From the NCBI RefSeq assembly GCF_006352025.1, contig NZ_CP040936.1:4094001-4158000 (forward strand): DNA of 64,000 nt. The letters are read 5' to 3'. The notes under the pieces were generated by a model. The model saw nothing but the letters and a program-made list of their open reading frames with translations, searched no databases and was not told the DNA's origin. This stretch comes from Hymenobacter sp. DG01. Its GTDB lineage: Bacteria > Bacteroidota > Bacteroidia > Cytophagales > Hymenobacteraceae. Every line of letters starts with the position of its first letter. Position 1 is the stretch's first letter. The position numbers and the translations under genes were made by a program. Below, piece by piece: positions 26,387 to 35,511 of this stretch.

Positions 26387-27097
26387 CTACTTTTTCCGGT
26401 AGGGGAACCCGCCCGCCGACGTACGTACCAGGTCCCGGGTAAGGCGGGTGGGCTTGAGGGCCGCGTTGCCGAGGCGCTCAAAATCAAAGCGCCACACCAG
26501 CTGCCCGCTGCGGCAGTCGTGGAGGGTAAGGTTGGTGGTGGCCTGGCTGCTCGGAATGGCCGAGGGCTGGTTGGAGCCCAGCAGGGGCTCGTTCAGCAGC
26601 ACGCGGCCCATCAGGCCCAGCCCGGCGGGCAGGGGCTGGTACAAATCGGTTTGTCCCGAAAGGATGGCATCAACGCCCAGCACCTGCTGCAGCCGCTCCA
26701 TAGGCTGCTCGGGCAGGGTAGCGTAGCTGATGCCGGCCTGCTGCAGGCGGCGGTTGGTTTCGGCTACGTCCTGAAACCGCACGGAGTAGCCGCGCGCCGG
26801 CTGTTGCTGCTGCAGCTGGGCCTGAAGCAAGGCCTGCAGCTGGTAGGCCACGACCTCGCCTTCGCGGCGCTGCTTTTCCTGCCAGGCCTGCTGCACCCGC
26901 TGCAGGGTAGCGTGGGAGGTATCGGGGCCAAGGTTGTGAATGTCGCGGAGCCGGATGCGGTCCTGGGTAACCTCAAAGGGCAGAATGGCCACTGTTTGGT
27001 GGATAGTAAGGGCGGGGGCATCCAGGGTGTGGGCCGCGTAGCGGGCCGGCGCGCAGGCCGTCGCCAACAGCAAAAGCCCAAAAAATAGCCGGAGCAT
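26387..27097 (-). CDS. Lipoprotein of unknown function
   Basis: 236 residues from the ATG at 27097, which gives a lipobox (MLRLFFGLLLLATAC); the longer open frame upstream is not supported and a promoter sits at 27159. The body starts TVAILPFEVTQDRIRLRDIH, then a Gln-rich helical stretch, VLGVDAILSGQTDLYQP and a late TTNLTLHDCRSGQLVWRFDFE. This layout (early ILPF strand, middle DAILSG strand, late LxDxxSGxLVWR strand) is like the CsgG/GNA1162/LpoB-type envelope lipoproteins, but the match is loose. It is divergent from a second lipoprotein gene. Confidence 0.7.
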   Translation of the reverse strand: MLRLFFGLLLLATACAPARYAAHTLDAPALTIHQTVAILPFEVTQDRIRLRDIHNLGPDTSHATLQRVQQAWQEKQRREGEVVAYQLQALLQAQLQQQQPARGYSVRFQDVAETNRRLQQAGISYATLPEQPMERLQQVLGVDAILSGQTDLYQPLPAGLGLMGRVLLNEPLLGSNQPSAIPSSQATTNLTLHDCRSGQLVWRFDFERLGNAALKPTRLTRDLVRTSAGGFPYRKK

Positions 27098-27158
27098 GTC
27101 TGTGTAGGATAAAAGGGGGTAGGAGCAGGCAGCGCGGGCCGCCCGCGGCAGGCCGCCG

Positions 27159-27166
27159 CAAAGGTA
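27159..27166 (-). promoter_or_regulatory. Bacteroidota -7 element for the lipoprotein gene
   Basis: TACCTTTG on the minus strand, exact TAnnTTTG, about 60 nt before the ATG at 27097. Confidence 0.55.
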
Positions 27167-27352
27167 GGGAGCCCGCCCTACCCCCTCAAGACACCCAAAG
27201 GCGGCCCAGCCCTTAAACGCGGACCCCGGAGTGCAAACGGTTGAGTTTAAGCTCTTCTGCCGGGTGTGCAGCTTTCCGGCCCGGCGCAACTTCCGCCCTG
27301 CGAGGCCGGTATAGCAAGGCAGATATTCTTTCCTCACTCTACGCAAAACCTG

Positions 27353-27958
27353 ATGAAGTCTTTCCTGACCGCAGCCCTGTTGCTGCTCATAACCTTGGTG
27401 AGCAGTTGTTCTTCGCCCGTAGCCGTGCAGCAAAAGCCCGGCGTCGATTTCAGCCGGTACCGGACCTATGCCTGGGCCAAAACCGACGTGAAATCGGCCG
27501 ACTCCCAGAACCCCATCTACAAAAGCTCCCTCAACGACGAAATCATCCAGAACGCCATCAACAGCGAAATGGCCAAGCGCGGCATCCGGCCTGTAACCGG
27601 CAACGCCCGCCCCGATTTCTACCTGACCTACCACCTCTACATTGAGGAGGCCGAGCGCACCGTGGCCAACCCGCCCGCGCCGGGCTATGCCTTCCCTTAT
27701 GCTATGTCGTATCGGGGGCGCTTTATCCCTATCAACTACGGGTACTGGTATACCTCGCCCTACTACAACACGGGCTACCGCACCGAGACGTACAAGGAAG
27801 GCACCATGATTCTGGACTTTATTGATGCCCGCAGCCGTAACCTGGTATGGCGCGGCTCCGTGGCCGACCCGGTGGGCAACCCCGCCCGCATCGGCGAGGA
27901 ATTTGCCAAAGACGCCAAAGAAATCCTGGACAAGTTTCCGGTAGAAGCCCAGAAGTAA
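27353..27958 (+). CDS. DUF4136 lipoprotein
   Basis: 201 residues from the ATG at 27353; the lipobox is VSSC after a short hydrophobic stretch (MKSFLTAALLLLITL). The DUF4136 pattern is clear: VDFSRYRTYAWAKTD near the start, IIQNAINSEMAKRGIRPV, PDFYLTYHLYIEE, a Tyr/Gly-rich middle and EGTMILDFIDARSRNLVWRG followed by a conserved C-terminal helix (RIGEEFAKDAKEILDKFP). Known only as an envelope lipoprotein family of Bacteroidota and Proteobacteria; no function established. Confidence 0.87.
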   Translation: MKSFLTAALLLLITLVSSCSSPVAVQQKPGVDFSRYRTYAWAKTDVKSADSQNPIYKSSLNDEIIQNAINSEMAKRGIRPVTGNARPDFYLTYHLYIEEAERTVANPPAPGYAFPYAMSYRGRFIPINYGYWYTSPYYNTGYRTETYKEGTMILDFIDARSRNLVWRGSVADPVGNPARIGEEFAKDAKEILDKFPVEAQK

Positions 27959-27983
27959 GAGGCCCCTTGCGGGTACTCGCTAC

Positions 27984-28017
27984 CAAACGCCCGTCGGCCC
28001 GACGGGCGTTTTTTTGT
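27984..28017 (+). terminator. Terminator of the DUF4136 gene
   Basis: AAACGCCCGTCGG pairs with CCGACGGGCGTTT and continues into a T run, 26 nt after the stop. Confidence 0.85.
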
Positions 28018-28263
28018 GGGGCGCCGCCGACAGGCCATTATTCTGCCAGGAAATGGGTCGTAAATATTTGCTGGCGTAGTCCTATTATAGAAGAGAATGA
28101 ATCCTGCAGCTTTAGCGGCTTTCCTCCGGTTTATGCCCTGTAAAACGTTTGTTTATAAAAGGTTGCGAGGTATGAGGATAGTTATAAAAGCCAGAATTTT
28201 ATAAGCAAAAAACAGGGCTTGGCGGTAGCAGCGCGGCCAAGCGGGGGCGTAGAAACCCTCGCT

Positions 28264-28725
28264 ATGAACACACCCCCTAATCCTGCGGCTGGCGCTGCCT
28301 CCCGGCTACCCGAAGTAGTTTCTGATGCTTCCCTTGTGGTTCCCGTTATTGAGGAACACGCCGTGATTCGGCGGGAGGTGGTGGAAACGGGCCGGGTGCG
28401 CCTGACCAAGACCATAGAAGAGCACCCCGAAACCCTGAACTTCACCTTGCTGCACGATGAGGTGCAGGTGGAGCGGGTGCCCGTAAACCAGTTTGTGGCC
28501 GATGGGGCTACCCTGCCCGGCGTACGCTACGAAGGCGACACCATGATTATTCCGGTGGTGCGTGAGGTAGTAGTAAAGCGCATGCTGGTGGTAGAGGAGC
28601 TGCACATCACGAAGCACGAAGTACCCACCCAGGAAAGCCACCAGGTAGTGCTGCGCCAGGAAACGGTGCAGGTTACCCGCGAGCCGCTGGCCCCACCCGC
28701 TCCGGGCATGCCCCCGGCTTCCTGA
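28264..28725 (+). CDS. DUF2382 (YsnF/AvaK) domain protein
   Basis: 153 residues from the ATG at 28264. Almost the whole protein is a DUF2382 domain: VVPVIEEHAVIRREVVETG, VRLTKTIEEHPETLNFTLLH, DEVQVERVPVNQFV, MIIPVVREVVVKRMLVVEE and SHQVVLRQETVQVTRE. Repeated short charged beta-strands are typical. The family is tied to stress response in other bacteria (YsnF). The next gene, 58 nt downstream on the same strand, has the same domain, so the two probably form one stress unit. An in-frame ATG at 28219 is less likely, as the added residues carry no domain. Confidence 0.82.
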   Translation: MNTPPNPAAGAASRLPEVVSDASLVVPVIEEHAVIRREVVETGRVRLTKTIEEHPETLNFTLLHDEVQVERVPVNQFVADGATLPGVRYEGDTMIIPVVREVVVKRMLVVEELHITKHEVPTQESHQVVLRQETVQVTREPLAPPAPGMPPAS

Positions 28726-28783
28726 CTTTCCCCCTTACGTTTCTTTTCCTTCCTTTTTTTCACCCTAATCCTCCCCTAAAGCT

Positions 28784-29677
28784 ATGAACCAGACCGTAGT
28801 AGGAATCTTCGAAACCGCTGCCCAGGCCCAGCAGGCCGCCCAACGCCTGGCTGCCGCCGGCTTTACCACCGAGAACGTAGATGTAGCTTCCAGCAACAGC
28901 TACAATAGCTATAATAGCCAAGGCTCCGACAGCAACTACCGCAATAACAGCGGCACGGCCGTGGAAGGCGCCGCCGACGCGGCCGGCCGCACGGCCGAAC
29001 GGGCCGGCGACGGTATCAGCAACTTCTTCAGCAACCTGTTCGGGGGCGACGACTCCGAGGATGCCCGCCGCTACTCGCACGTAGCCCGCAACAGTGGCTC
29101 GGTGGTAACGGTGCACGCCCACTCCGAGGAAAACGCCCGCCGCGCCGCCGAAATCCTGGACGAAGCCGGTGCCGTTGACGTAGATGAGCGCGCCGGCCAG
29201 ACGGGCTACCAATACGGCAACAGCTACGCTGCCGGCGCCACTACCGGCGCTGCCACCACCGATACCGGCGCCACGGCGCAGGTAATTGAGGAAAACCTGC
29301 AGGTAGGCAAGCGCGTGGAGCAAACCGGCGGCGCCCGCCTGCGCAGCCGCATTGTAGAGCGCCCCGTGGAAGCCAACGTGCGTCTGCGCGAAGAGCACAT
29401 CAACATTGAGCGCCGCCCCGTGGACCGGCCCGCCACCGAGGCCGACTTCGCTGCCTTTAAGGAAGGCGAAATCGAAATTACGGAAAGCGCCGAGCGGGCC
29501 GTAGTGGGCAAAGAAGCCCGGGTAGTAGAGGAAATTTCGTTGGGCAAGGAGGTAACGGAGCGTGAGGAAACCATCCGGGACACCGTGCGCAAAACCGAGG
29601 TAGATGTGGAGCGCCTCGACGGCGGCCGCACCAGCACCGACTCCGATACCGACTACACCACCCCGCGCAACAGCTAA
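28784..29677 (+). CDS. General stress protein with YflT-like N-terminus and DUF2382 C-terminus
   Basis: 297 residues. Residues 1-135 look like a split heat-induced stress protein YflT domain: TVVGIFETAAQAQQAAQRLAA, then a low-complexity Asn/Ser tract, a Gly/Ala/Arg-rich segment with FFSNLFGG, and VVTVHAHSEENARRAAEILDEAGA. After a Thr/Ala-rich linker comes DUF2382 (IEENLQVGKRVEQTGGARL, VEANVRLREEHINIERRPVD, EIEITESAERAVVGKEARVV, ETIRDTVRKTEVDVERLD). The C-terminus is disordered and polar. Likely cytoplasmic, with a role in desiccation or oxidative stress by analogy; this is inference. Confidence 0.82.
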   Translation: MNQTVVGIFETAAQAQQAAQRLAAAGFTTENVDVASSNSYNSYNSQGSDSNYRNNSGTAVEGAADAAGRTAERAGDGISNFFSNLFGGDDSEDARRYSHVARNSGSVVTVHAHSEENARRAAEILDEAGAVDVDERAGQTGYQYGNSYAAGATTGAATTDTGATAQVIEENLQVGKRVEQTGGARLRSRIVERPVEANVRLREEHINIERRPVDRPATEADFAAFKEGEIEITESAERAVVGKEARVVEEISLGKEVTEREETIRDTVRKTEVDVERLDGGRTSTDSDTDYTTPRNS

Positions 29678-29704
29678 GCGGCTGCTTCAGCAGTAGCCTG
29701 CCCT

Positions 29705-29738
29705 GAAAAACGCCCGGAGCAATCCGGGCGTTTTTTTG
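29705..29738 (+). terminator. Terminator after the DUF2382 pair
   Basis: AAAAACGCCCGGA, loop GCAA, TCCGGGCGTTTTTTT: a compact stem with a seven-T tail, 29 nt after the stop. Confidence 0.88.
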
Positions 29739-29880
29739 TGCGCGGTACCTGGCCGGGTTGCCTGGCTTGGGCGTGCGTATCTTGCGGGCTGCCGCTGTTG
29801 GGGTGCCTGGCCTCCGGAAGGGGGTAGGGCCTTTGCCGGCGCGGCCTTGAGGTTCCGGCCATGTTTTGCTTGTTGCTGCT

Positions 29881-30858
29881 ATGAGTTTGTTACGCGTTTC
29901 CGGGGTGAGTGTGCAGGAGAAAGAGCGGTTTGCCCTGCACGAAGTCAGCTTCACGCAGCAGCGCTTCCAGAAGCTGGCCATAGCCGCCGAAACCGGGGCC
30001 GGCAAAAGCACCTTGCTGCAGGTGGTGGCGGGCTTGGTGCAGCCCACGGCCGGGCAGGTATGGCTAAACGATAAGCGGGTGAAAGGCCCGGCGGAGCAGC
30101 TCATGCCCGGCCACCCCGGCATCAGCTATTTGTCGCAGCAGTTTGAGCTGCCGCGGTTTCTGCGGGTAGAGCAGGTGCTGCGCTACGCCAACAAGCTGCG
30201 TGCCGGTGCCGCCGAGCAGCTTTATGAGGTGTGCCGCATCAGCCACCTGGCCCAGCGCCGCACCGACGAACTTTCCGGCGGCGAGCGGCAGCGCATTGCC
30301 CTGGCCCGGCTGCTGCTTTCTTCCCCCCAGCTCCTGCTCCTCGACGAGCCCTACTCCAACCTGGATATGGTGCACAAGCGGGTGCTGAAAGCAGTGGTGC
30401 AGGACATCGGCGACCAGCTGGGTATTACCTGCACCCTTATTTCCCACGACCCCCTGGATACGCTTTCCTGGGCCGATGAAATTCTGGTGATGCAGGGTGG
30501 CCGCATCGTGCAGCAAGGCACCCCGGCCAATATCTACCGTCAGCCGGTGTCGGAGTATGTGGCCGCGCTTTTCGGGGGGTATAACCTGTTCAGCGGCTCA
30601 CTGGCCAAAGCCCTGACGGGTCGCCCGGCAGATACCCGCAAGCGCCTGCTCGCGCGCCCGGAAAGCCTACGGCTGGTAGCAGAAGCCACCGGCGGGGTAG
30701 CAGGTACCGTAATCGGTAGCCGGTTTTATGGCAGCTACCAGGAGCTGGAAGTGCAGGTGTCGGGGGCCCGGGTACTGGTTCGGGCCACCGAGGCCAGTTA
30801 CGGACCGGGCCAGAGGGTGCACCTCGCGCTGGCACCCGAAGAGGCGTGGTATCTGTGA
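29881..30858 (+). CDS. ABC transporter ATP-binding protein with TOBE-like C-terminus
   Basis: 325 residues from the ATG at 29881. Walker A reads AETGAGKST, so the first Gly of the usual GxxGxGKS/T is Ala. Q-loop region SYLSQQFELP, signature LSGGERQRIALA, Walker B LLLLDEPYSNLD and the H-loop SHDP follow. After residue 235 a TOBE-type domain (LLARPESLRLVAEATGG, GTVIGSRFYGSYQELEVQV) resembles PotA/FbpC-type subunits of spermidine, iron or molybdate importers. No permease or binding protein is adjacent, so this is an orphan subunit whose partners must lie elsewhere. Confidence 0.87.
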   Translation: MSLLRVSGVSVQEKERFALHEVSFTQQRFQKLAIAAETGAGKSTLLQVVAGLVQPTAGQVWLNDKRVKGPAEQLMPGHPGISYLSQQFELPRFLRVEQVLRYANKLRAGAAEQLYEVCRISHLAQRRTDELSGGERQRIALARLLLSSPQLLLLDEPYSNLDMVHKRVLKAVVQDIGDQLGITCTLISHDPLDTLSWADEILVMQGGRIVQQGTPANIYRQPVSEYVAALFGGYNLFSGSLAKALTGRPADTRKRLLARPESLRLVAEATGGVAGTVIGSRFYGSYQELEVQVSGARVLVRATEASYGPGQRVHLALAPEEAWYL

Positions 30859-30859
30859 G

Positions 30860-30882
30860 TAGTAGGGTAGGGTAGGGTAGCT
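30860..30882. repeat. Short GGGTA tandem repeat
   Basis: About three and a half copies of TAGGG in a row just after the ABC gene. It echoes the GGGGTAG word that is frequent across the window. Confidence 0.6.
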
Positions 30883-30998
30883 AACCAGTTATGGAAGAGT
30901 ATAGCTAGATTGCCCGCACCCGGGGCTGCTTATTTCGTGCTCTGGGGGCTCTGGCCCGAGCTCTTATTTGCCTTATTATCTCTACGTGTATCCTTGGT

Positions 30999-33146
30999 AT
31001 GACGCAATTCCGCACCCATGTCCGGGTTGGTCTGGGCGCCGCTGTCCTGAGCCTTGCCGCTTTTCGTGCTGCTCCCGATGACTTTGTTGCCCACCTGATC
31101 CAGCAGCTTACTCGATACTACGCTGCTATCTATCCGGAAAAAAGCTACCTGCACCTGGATAAGGAAGTGTATGCGGCCGGCGAAACCATCTGGTACAAGG
31201 CATATCTGGTAGAGGGCCAAAGCCATCAGCCCGATACTATGAGCCGGGTACTCTACGTGGACCTTATAAACTTTAACCGGCAAGTAGTGGCGCAGCAAGT
31301 GTTGCGGCTTCAACGCGGTACCTCACCCGGCGACTTCCTGCTACCCGACACGCTGCAACAAGGCATTTACACCCTGCGGGCCTACACAAAATGGATGCGC
31401 AATGCTGGCCCCGAGTTTTTCTTCACGCGCCCCGTAACGGTATGGTCTGGTACTGGGGCCGCCGCTAACAAACGGGCGGCGCATCGGGCGGCTACCCCCC
31501 AGAAGGGCACGCATGTGCAGTTCTTCCCCGAAGGCGGCTATCTGATTGCCGGCCTGGAAAGCACCGTAGGGTTTAAGGCGACGGATACCTATGGCCACGG
31601 CACGCCCGTAAGCGGCCAGATTCAGGATGAGCAGGGAAATATGGTGGCCATTATTAAAAGCCACCATTTAGGCATGGGGCGCTTTCAGCTGACCCCGGCC
31701 GCCGGAAAGCGCTATACGGCGCAGCTGCGGCTTTCCTCGGGGCAGTCCGTCGTTTATCCTCTGCCTGAAGCCCAGCCCGCCGGTTTTACCATGCGGGTGT
31801 TGCCGCTTGCCGATGGCTACAAGGTTATAATTCAGCGCCGGATGCCGCCAGGAACACCTGCCGAGCGCGTTACCGTGGTAGCGCAGGTACGTGGGCAGGT
31901 AGCTTATGCCGGCCAAGCCACCATAAATGACCAGGAAGCATTTGCCGCATTCATTCCCAAAAACAAATTTGTGGGCGGGGTAGCCCACTTTACCTTGTTT
32001 GATGGCGCACAAGTAGCACGGTGTGAGCGGCTGGCCTTCGTAGATTCCGACCCTGGGTTGCGCCTGCAGGTACGCCCGGACAAGGCTACCTATGGCCCCC
32101 GCGAAAAAGTTACGGTACACATAACGGCCTCTACCCCCGCCGGACAGCCTGCTGCTGGTCAGTTCTCCCTGGCTGTAAATAACGCTGCCCTGGTGCCTGC
32201 CGACTCCGGGGGCACCGACATTCGCACGCATCTGCTGCTTACCTCCGACCTGCGTGGGCAGGTGGAGCAGCCCGGCTACTACTTCCGGGCCGCTGGCTCG
32301 GCGGCAGTTGCGCAGGCTCTCGATGATCTGCTGCTCACCCAGGGCTGGCGCCGCTTTGTGTGGAAGCAGGTGCTGGAAGGCCAGTTGGGAGAGCGGCCTT
32401 ACCCGTTGGAGCAGAGCATTAGCCTGAGCGGACGGGTAGTAAACAGCAAAGTACCGGTTAGTGCCGCGGCTGTCACGTTGTTTCGCTTTAATCCAACCCA
32501 AACGCTTAGCGCCACCTCCACCGACGCGAGCGGCCGGTTTGCCTTTGCCCAGTTTAGCGGCCTTGATACAGCGCGGGTAGTGCTGCAGGTGAAGCCAACC
32601 AAAGGGCTGCGTAACCCGGTTATTCAACCTGATCAGCCCTGGGAAGGCATTGGACCGGAAGCACTACTGCTGGCACCACTGACTACACTGCCGCCAATGG
32701 CTGCACCGTATCTGGCTAGCAGCCGGCGCAACCAAGCCATGGAGCGGCAGTATCGGCTCGATGCCCGCACCATTGTCCTGCGTAATGTAACGGTGCAGGG
32801 TAAAAAAGTGGCCCTTACTGATCCGCGCCGCGCCTTATACACCCGCGCCGACGCGGTGGTGAACACCAAGGACATACCGGCCGCCAGCACCTATACCAAT
32901 GCTTTATTACTGCTGCAGGGACGGGTGGCTGGCCTAACCATAGCGGCTTCCTTACCCTCTCTGGACGCCCGAAGCGCCACCTTATACTGGAACCCAGCCG
33001 CGACAACGGGTGCCAGCGGGGTAGCTACTGTTACTTTTTACACTTCCGACGAAGGCGGGCCATTCCGGCTTACGCTGCAGGGGATTTCCTTGGCTGGTAT
33101 CGCCGGGTGCGGTAGCAGTAGCTTCCAGGTAGTGGCCCGGCAGTAG
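30999..33146 (+). CDS. MG2-domain envelope protein (macroglobulin/TonB-plug-like)
   Basis: 715 residues with a signal peptide-like N-terminus (VGLGAAVLSLAAFRAAPDD). Residues 43-140 show the MG2 hallmark EKSYLHLDKEVYAAGETIWY followed by KAYLVEG and GIYTLRAYTKWMRNAGPEFF. Several beta-sandwich modules follow (FFPEGGYLIAGLESTVGFKA, VRPDKATYGPREKVTVHITA), then a carboxypeptidase-regulatory-like unit (ISLSGRVVNSKVPVSAAAVT) and, from about 600, a plug-like segment (RRALYTRADAVV, ALLLLQGRVAGLTI). This architecture is widespread in Bacteroidota outer membranes; its role is unknown. The start has TATCCTTG one base from the -7 consensus immediately upstream. Confidence 0.78.
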   Translation: MTQFRTHVRVGLGAAVLSLAAFRAAPDDFVAHLIQQLTRYYAAIYPEKSYLHLDKEVYAAGETIWYKAYLVEGQSHQPDTMSRVLYVDLINFNRQVVAQQVLRLQRGTSPGDFLLPDTLQQGIYTLRAYTKWMRNAGPEFFFTRPVTVWSGTGAAANKRAAHRAATPQKGTHVQFFPEGGYLIAGLESTVGFKATDTYGHGTPVSGQIQDEQGNMVAIIKSHHLGMGRFQLTPAAGKRYTAQLRLSSGQSVVYPLPEAQPAGFTMRVLPLADGYKVIIQRRMPPGTPAERVTVVAQVRGQVAYAGQATINDQEAFAAFIPKNKFVGGVAHFTLFDGAQVARCERLAFVDSDPGLRLQVRPDKATYGPREKVTVHITASTPAGQPAAGQFSLAVNNAALVPADSGGTDIRTHLLLTSDLRGQVEQPGYYFRAAGSAAVAQALDDLLLTQGWRRFVWKQVLEGQLGERPYPLEQSISLSGRVVNSKVPVSAAAVTLFRFNPTQTLSATSTDASGRFAFAQFSGLDTARVVLQVKPTKGLRNPVIQPDQPWEGIGPEALLLAPLTTLPPMAAPYLASSRRNQAMERQYRLDARTIVLRNVTVQGKKVALTDPRRALYTRADAVVNTKDIPAASTYTNALLLLQGRVAGLTIAASLPSLDARSATLYWNPAATTGASGVATVTFYTSDEGGPFRLTLQGISLAGIAGCGSSSFQVVARQ

Positions 33147-33190
33147 CGGCTGCGTTGGTGGGGTAGGGTAGTAGCTTTATAGTCAGTAGC

Positions 33191-35056
33191 TTACTCAAAC
33201 CAATGCACCGTAAAGCTGGTGCCTTCGCCTACCACACTCGAAACCGCCAGATGCCCTCCGCGGCTGTTGATAATACGCTGCACCAGATACAACCCTACGC
33301 CGGCCCCTGCTACCCCTGGGTGCTGGCGCTCAAACGAAGGGAAGGCCGCCGGGCTGGTTTCCGCACGTATGCTCATGCCCAGGCCGTTGTCCCGCACCAG
33401 CAGCTGGGGCTGCCCCGTAGCCGATAGGCTGCTGCGCACCAACAGGTGCGGCGTGCGCTCAGGGTGGGCAAACTTGAGGGCGTTGCTGATCAGGTTGTGT
33501 AACACTGAGCGCAGGTTGGCCCGCCCGTACAGGAGGGTAGGGGCCGCGGCGGTATCCAGCTCAATAATGGCCTGCGACTCTTCTACCTGAGGCCGCAGCC
33601 CCAATACCACCTCTTCGGCTACGCTGCGCACGTCCAGGACCTCGGTGGGGGCGGCCAGCTCCCGCTGGCTCTGTACGGTAGCAGCCAGGTCGTGCAGAGT
33701 GTTGTCCAGCTGACCCAGGGCCTCATCTACCATAGTAAGCAGCACCGCTTGCTCGGGGTCAAGAAAGGTGGCGGAGCGGCGCAGCTCATCAAACAGGCCC
33801 CGCAGGTTAAACAGCGGCTGCTTGAGGTCATGCGAGGCAGTGTACACGAACGTGTCCAGGTCGCGGTTGGTGCGGGCCAGCTCGTCGTACTGGGTCTGGA
33901 GCACTTCCCGCAGGCGGTGCTGATCATCTACGTCCGTACAGGCGCCAAACCAGCGCGGCCCCCGGACGTCGGCCAGCTGCCGGGCCCGGATGATGTGCCA
34001 GCGGTACTGCCCATCGTGGCGGCGCATTTCGTACAGGCCTTCGTATTCCTCGCCGGTAGCCACGCACTGCACCCAGCGCCGGGCGGCCTGGGCCTGCTCC
34101 ATGGGGTCCAGCAACGATATCCAGCCGGTAGGGCCCAGCTGCTGAGCCGATAAGCCGGTGTACTCGGCTGTGTGCTTGTTGTAATAGTCAATGAAGCCCT
34201 CGGCGGACGCCGTCCAGATAAGCTGAGGAATGCTGTCGGCGAGAAAGCGCAGCTCGGCCTCGCCCCGGCGCAGGGCCTCTGATAGCTCGCGCTGGTCGTG
34301 CACCTCCGTTACGGCCCCGTGCCAGAACACGGGCTTATCGGGGGCGTGCAGCTCCGGGAGGCCCCGGCTCAGCATCCAGCGGTACTGCCCGTCGTGGCGG
34401 CGCAGCCGATACTCGAAGTTCCAGCCTATCCCGTTCGTGCGGGCCGCCTCCGACTGATAAAGCACACGCAGCCGGTCGTCGGGGTGTACCAGCAGGGGCC
34501 AGATGGTGTTCAGATCGGCGGTGGGAGGCTGGCCGGTGAAGTAATACCACTGCGGACTCACGTACTCGAAGTTTCCTTGCGCGTCCAGGCTGAAGGTAAT
34601 CAGGGGGGCCGTTTCCGTGAGCACGCGCAGGCGGGCATCGAGCCGGCGGGTTTCAATGGCCAGCTCGTGGGCCCGCTGCCGGGACTCTTCCTGGGGGGTT
34701 ACATCTACCGCGAACAGCAGCAGCCCCAGTGCCTGGTCGTTATCGTCGCGCAGGGGCTCCAGCGTGAAGTCAAAGTAGCGTAGGCCGGGTTCCTGCTCCG
34801 CTGTCGCAGGCATCTGCAGGGGGTAGGCCTTGGCCACGTATGGCCGCCCCGACTGGTACACCTGCCGCATCACGTCCTGCAGATCAGGGGGCAGCAGGCC
34901 AGCCTGGGTAGCCAGGGGCTCGTCGGTAGAGGTGGGGCTGCCCAGCAGCAGCTGCATAGCTTCGTTCAGATACCCAATGCGCAGCTCCGGCCCCAGCAGG
35001 GTACCAACGCCCGCAGGCATGTGCCGAAGAATGGTTTGCAGCTGCTGTTCGCGCAT
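33191..35056 (-). CDS. PAS-domain sensor histidine kinase next to the BLUF gene
   Basis: 621 residues, soluble. Three PAS units: about 1-120 (LQTILRHMPAGVGTLLGPEL), 145-260 (FEYVSPQWYYFTGQPP, RRHDGQYRWMLSR) and 265-385 (FIDYYNKHTAEYTGLSAQ, RRHDGQYRWHIIR). The His box is TASHDLKQPLFNLRG; the ATPase domain has NLISNALKFA, DNGLGMSI and GAGVGLYLVQRI. It shares its PAS and kinase core style with the kinase at 14183. The gene starts 21 nt downstream of the BLUF frame on the same strand, so photoreceptor and kinase were probably one transcription unit. Confidence 0.92.
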   Translation of the reverse strand: MREQQLQTILRHMPAGVGTLLGPELRIGYLNEAMQLLLGSPTSTDEPLATQAGLLPPDLQDVMRQVYQSGRPYVAKAYPLQMPATAEQEPGLRYFDFTLEPLRDDNDQALGLLLFAVDVTPQEESRQRAHELAIETRRLDARLRVLTETAPLITFSLDAQGNFEYVSPQWYYFTGQPPTADLNTIWPLLVHPDDRLRVLYQSEAARTNGIGWNFEYRLRRHDGQYRWMLSRGLPELHAPDKPVFWHGAVTEVHDQRELSEALRRGEAELRFLADSIPQLIWTASAEGFIDYYNKHTAEYTGLSAQQLGPTGWISLLDPMEQAQAARRWVQCVATGEEYEGLYEMRRHDGQYRWHIIRARQLADVRGPRWFGACTDVDDQHRLREVLQTQYDELARTNRDLDTFVYTASHDLKQPLFNLRGLFDELRRSATFLDPEQAVLLTMVDEALGQLDNTLHDLAATVQSQRELAAPTEVLDVRSVAEEVVLGLRPQVEESQAIIELDTAAAPTLLYGRANLRSVLHNLISNALKFAHPERTPHLLVRSSLSATGQPQLLVRDNGLGMSIRAETSPAAFPSFERQHPGVAGAGVGLYLVQRIINSRGGHLAVSSVVGEGTSFTVHWFE

Positions 35057-35077
35057 GGAGGGGGTAGGGAAGAAGGG

Positions 35078-35511
35078 CTAGGCCAGAACGCTGCCCTGGG
35101 GGCCGAAGACTGCCTGCCGTACCAGATCTATAATCAGGGCGTCGGCAATGGGCAGCGAGTCGGGGGTAGGAGGGGCCTGATGGGGTAGGAAAAATCCCTG
35201 CAGCGTAGTGAAGCTCTCCTCTTCCAGGGGGTGAAAAGCCATGGACCACTCCGCGAAGCTGCGGGCGCTAATCGGCTTGTTGGCCAGCTGCAGCACGTTG
35301 GAGTGGCGGCCATCCCGGGCAATTTTTCGTAGAGCGGCTCAATAATGGCCGGGTCACCTTCAATCAGCTGGGCAATGTTGCCGTGGCTGTAAAACAGGAT
35401 GCCGGTGACCTGGTGGCGGGCATTATCGCGCTGGCACTGATCCAGCAGCTCTTTCAGGTCCTGGTCTGAGAGGGGACGCACCGCCCGGCTCATATACACA
35501 ATGTGGTTCAT
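35078..35511 (-). pseudogene. BLUF blue-light photoreceptor, frameshifted
   Basis: Reading from the ATG at 35511, residues 1-63 are a typical BLUF domain: HIVYMSRA, DNARHQVTGILFYS and NIAQLIEGD. The flavin-site residues Tyr6, Asn30 and Gln48 have the same spacing (24 and 18) as the Tyr, Asn and Gln of AppA. After LYEK the frame is lost in a run of five A (35325-35329 region, antisense). With one extra A the protein continues IARDGRHSNVLQLANKPISA and through FAEWSMAFHPLEEE to the stop at 35078, which completes the domain. Either an inactive allele or an assembly error. Confidence 0.8.
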
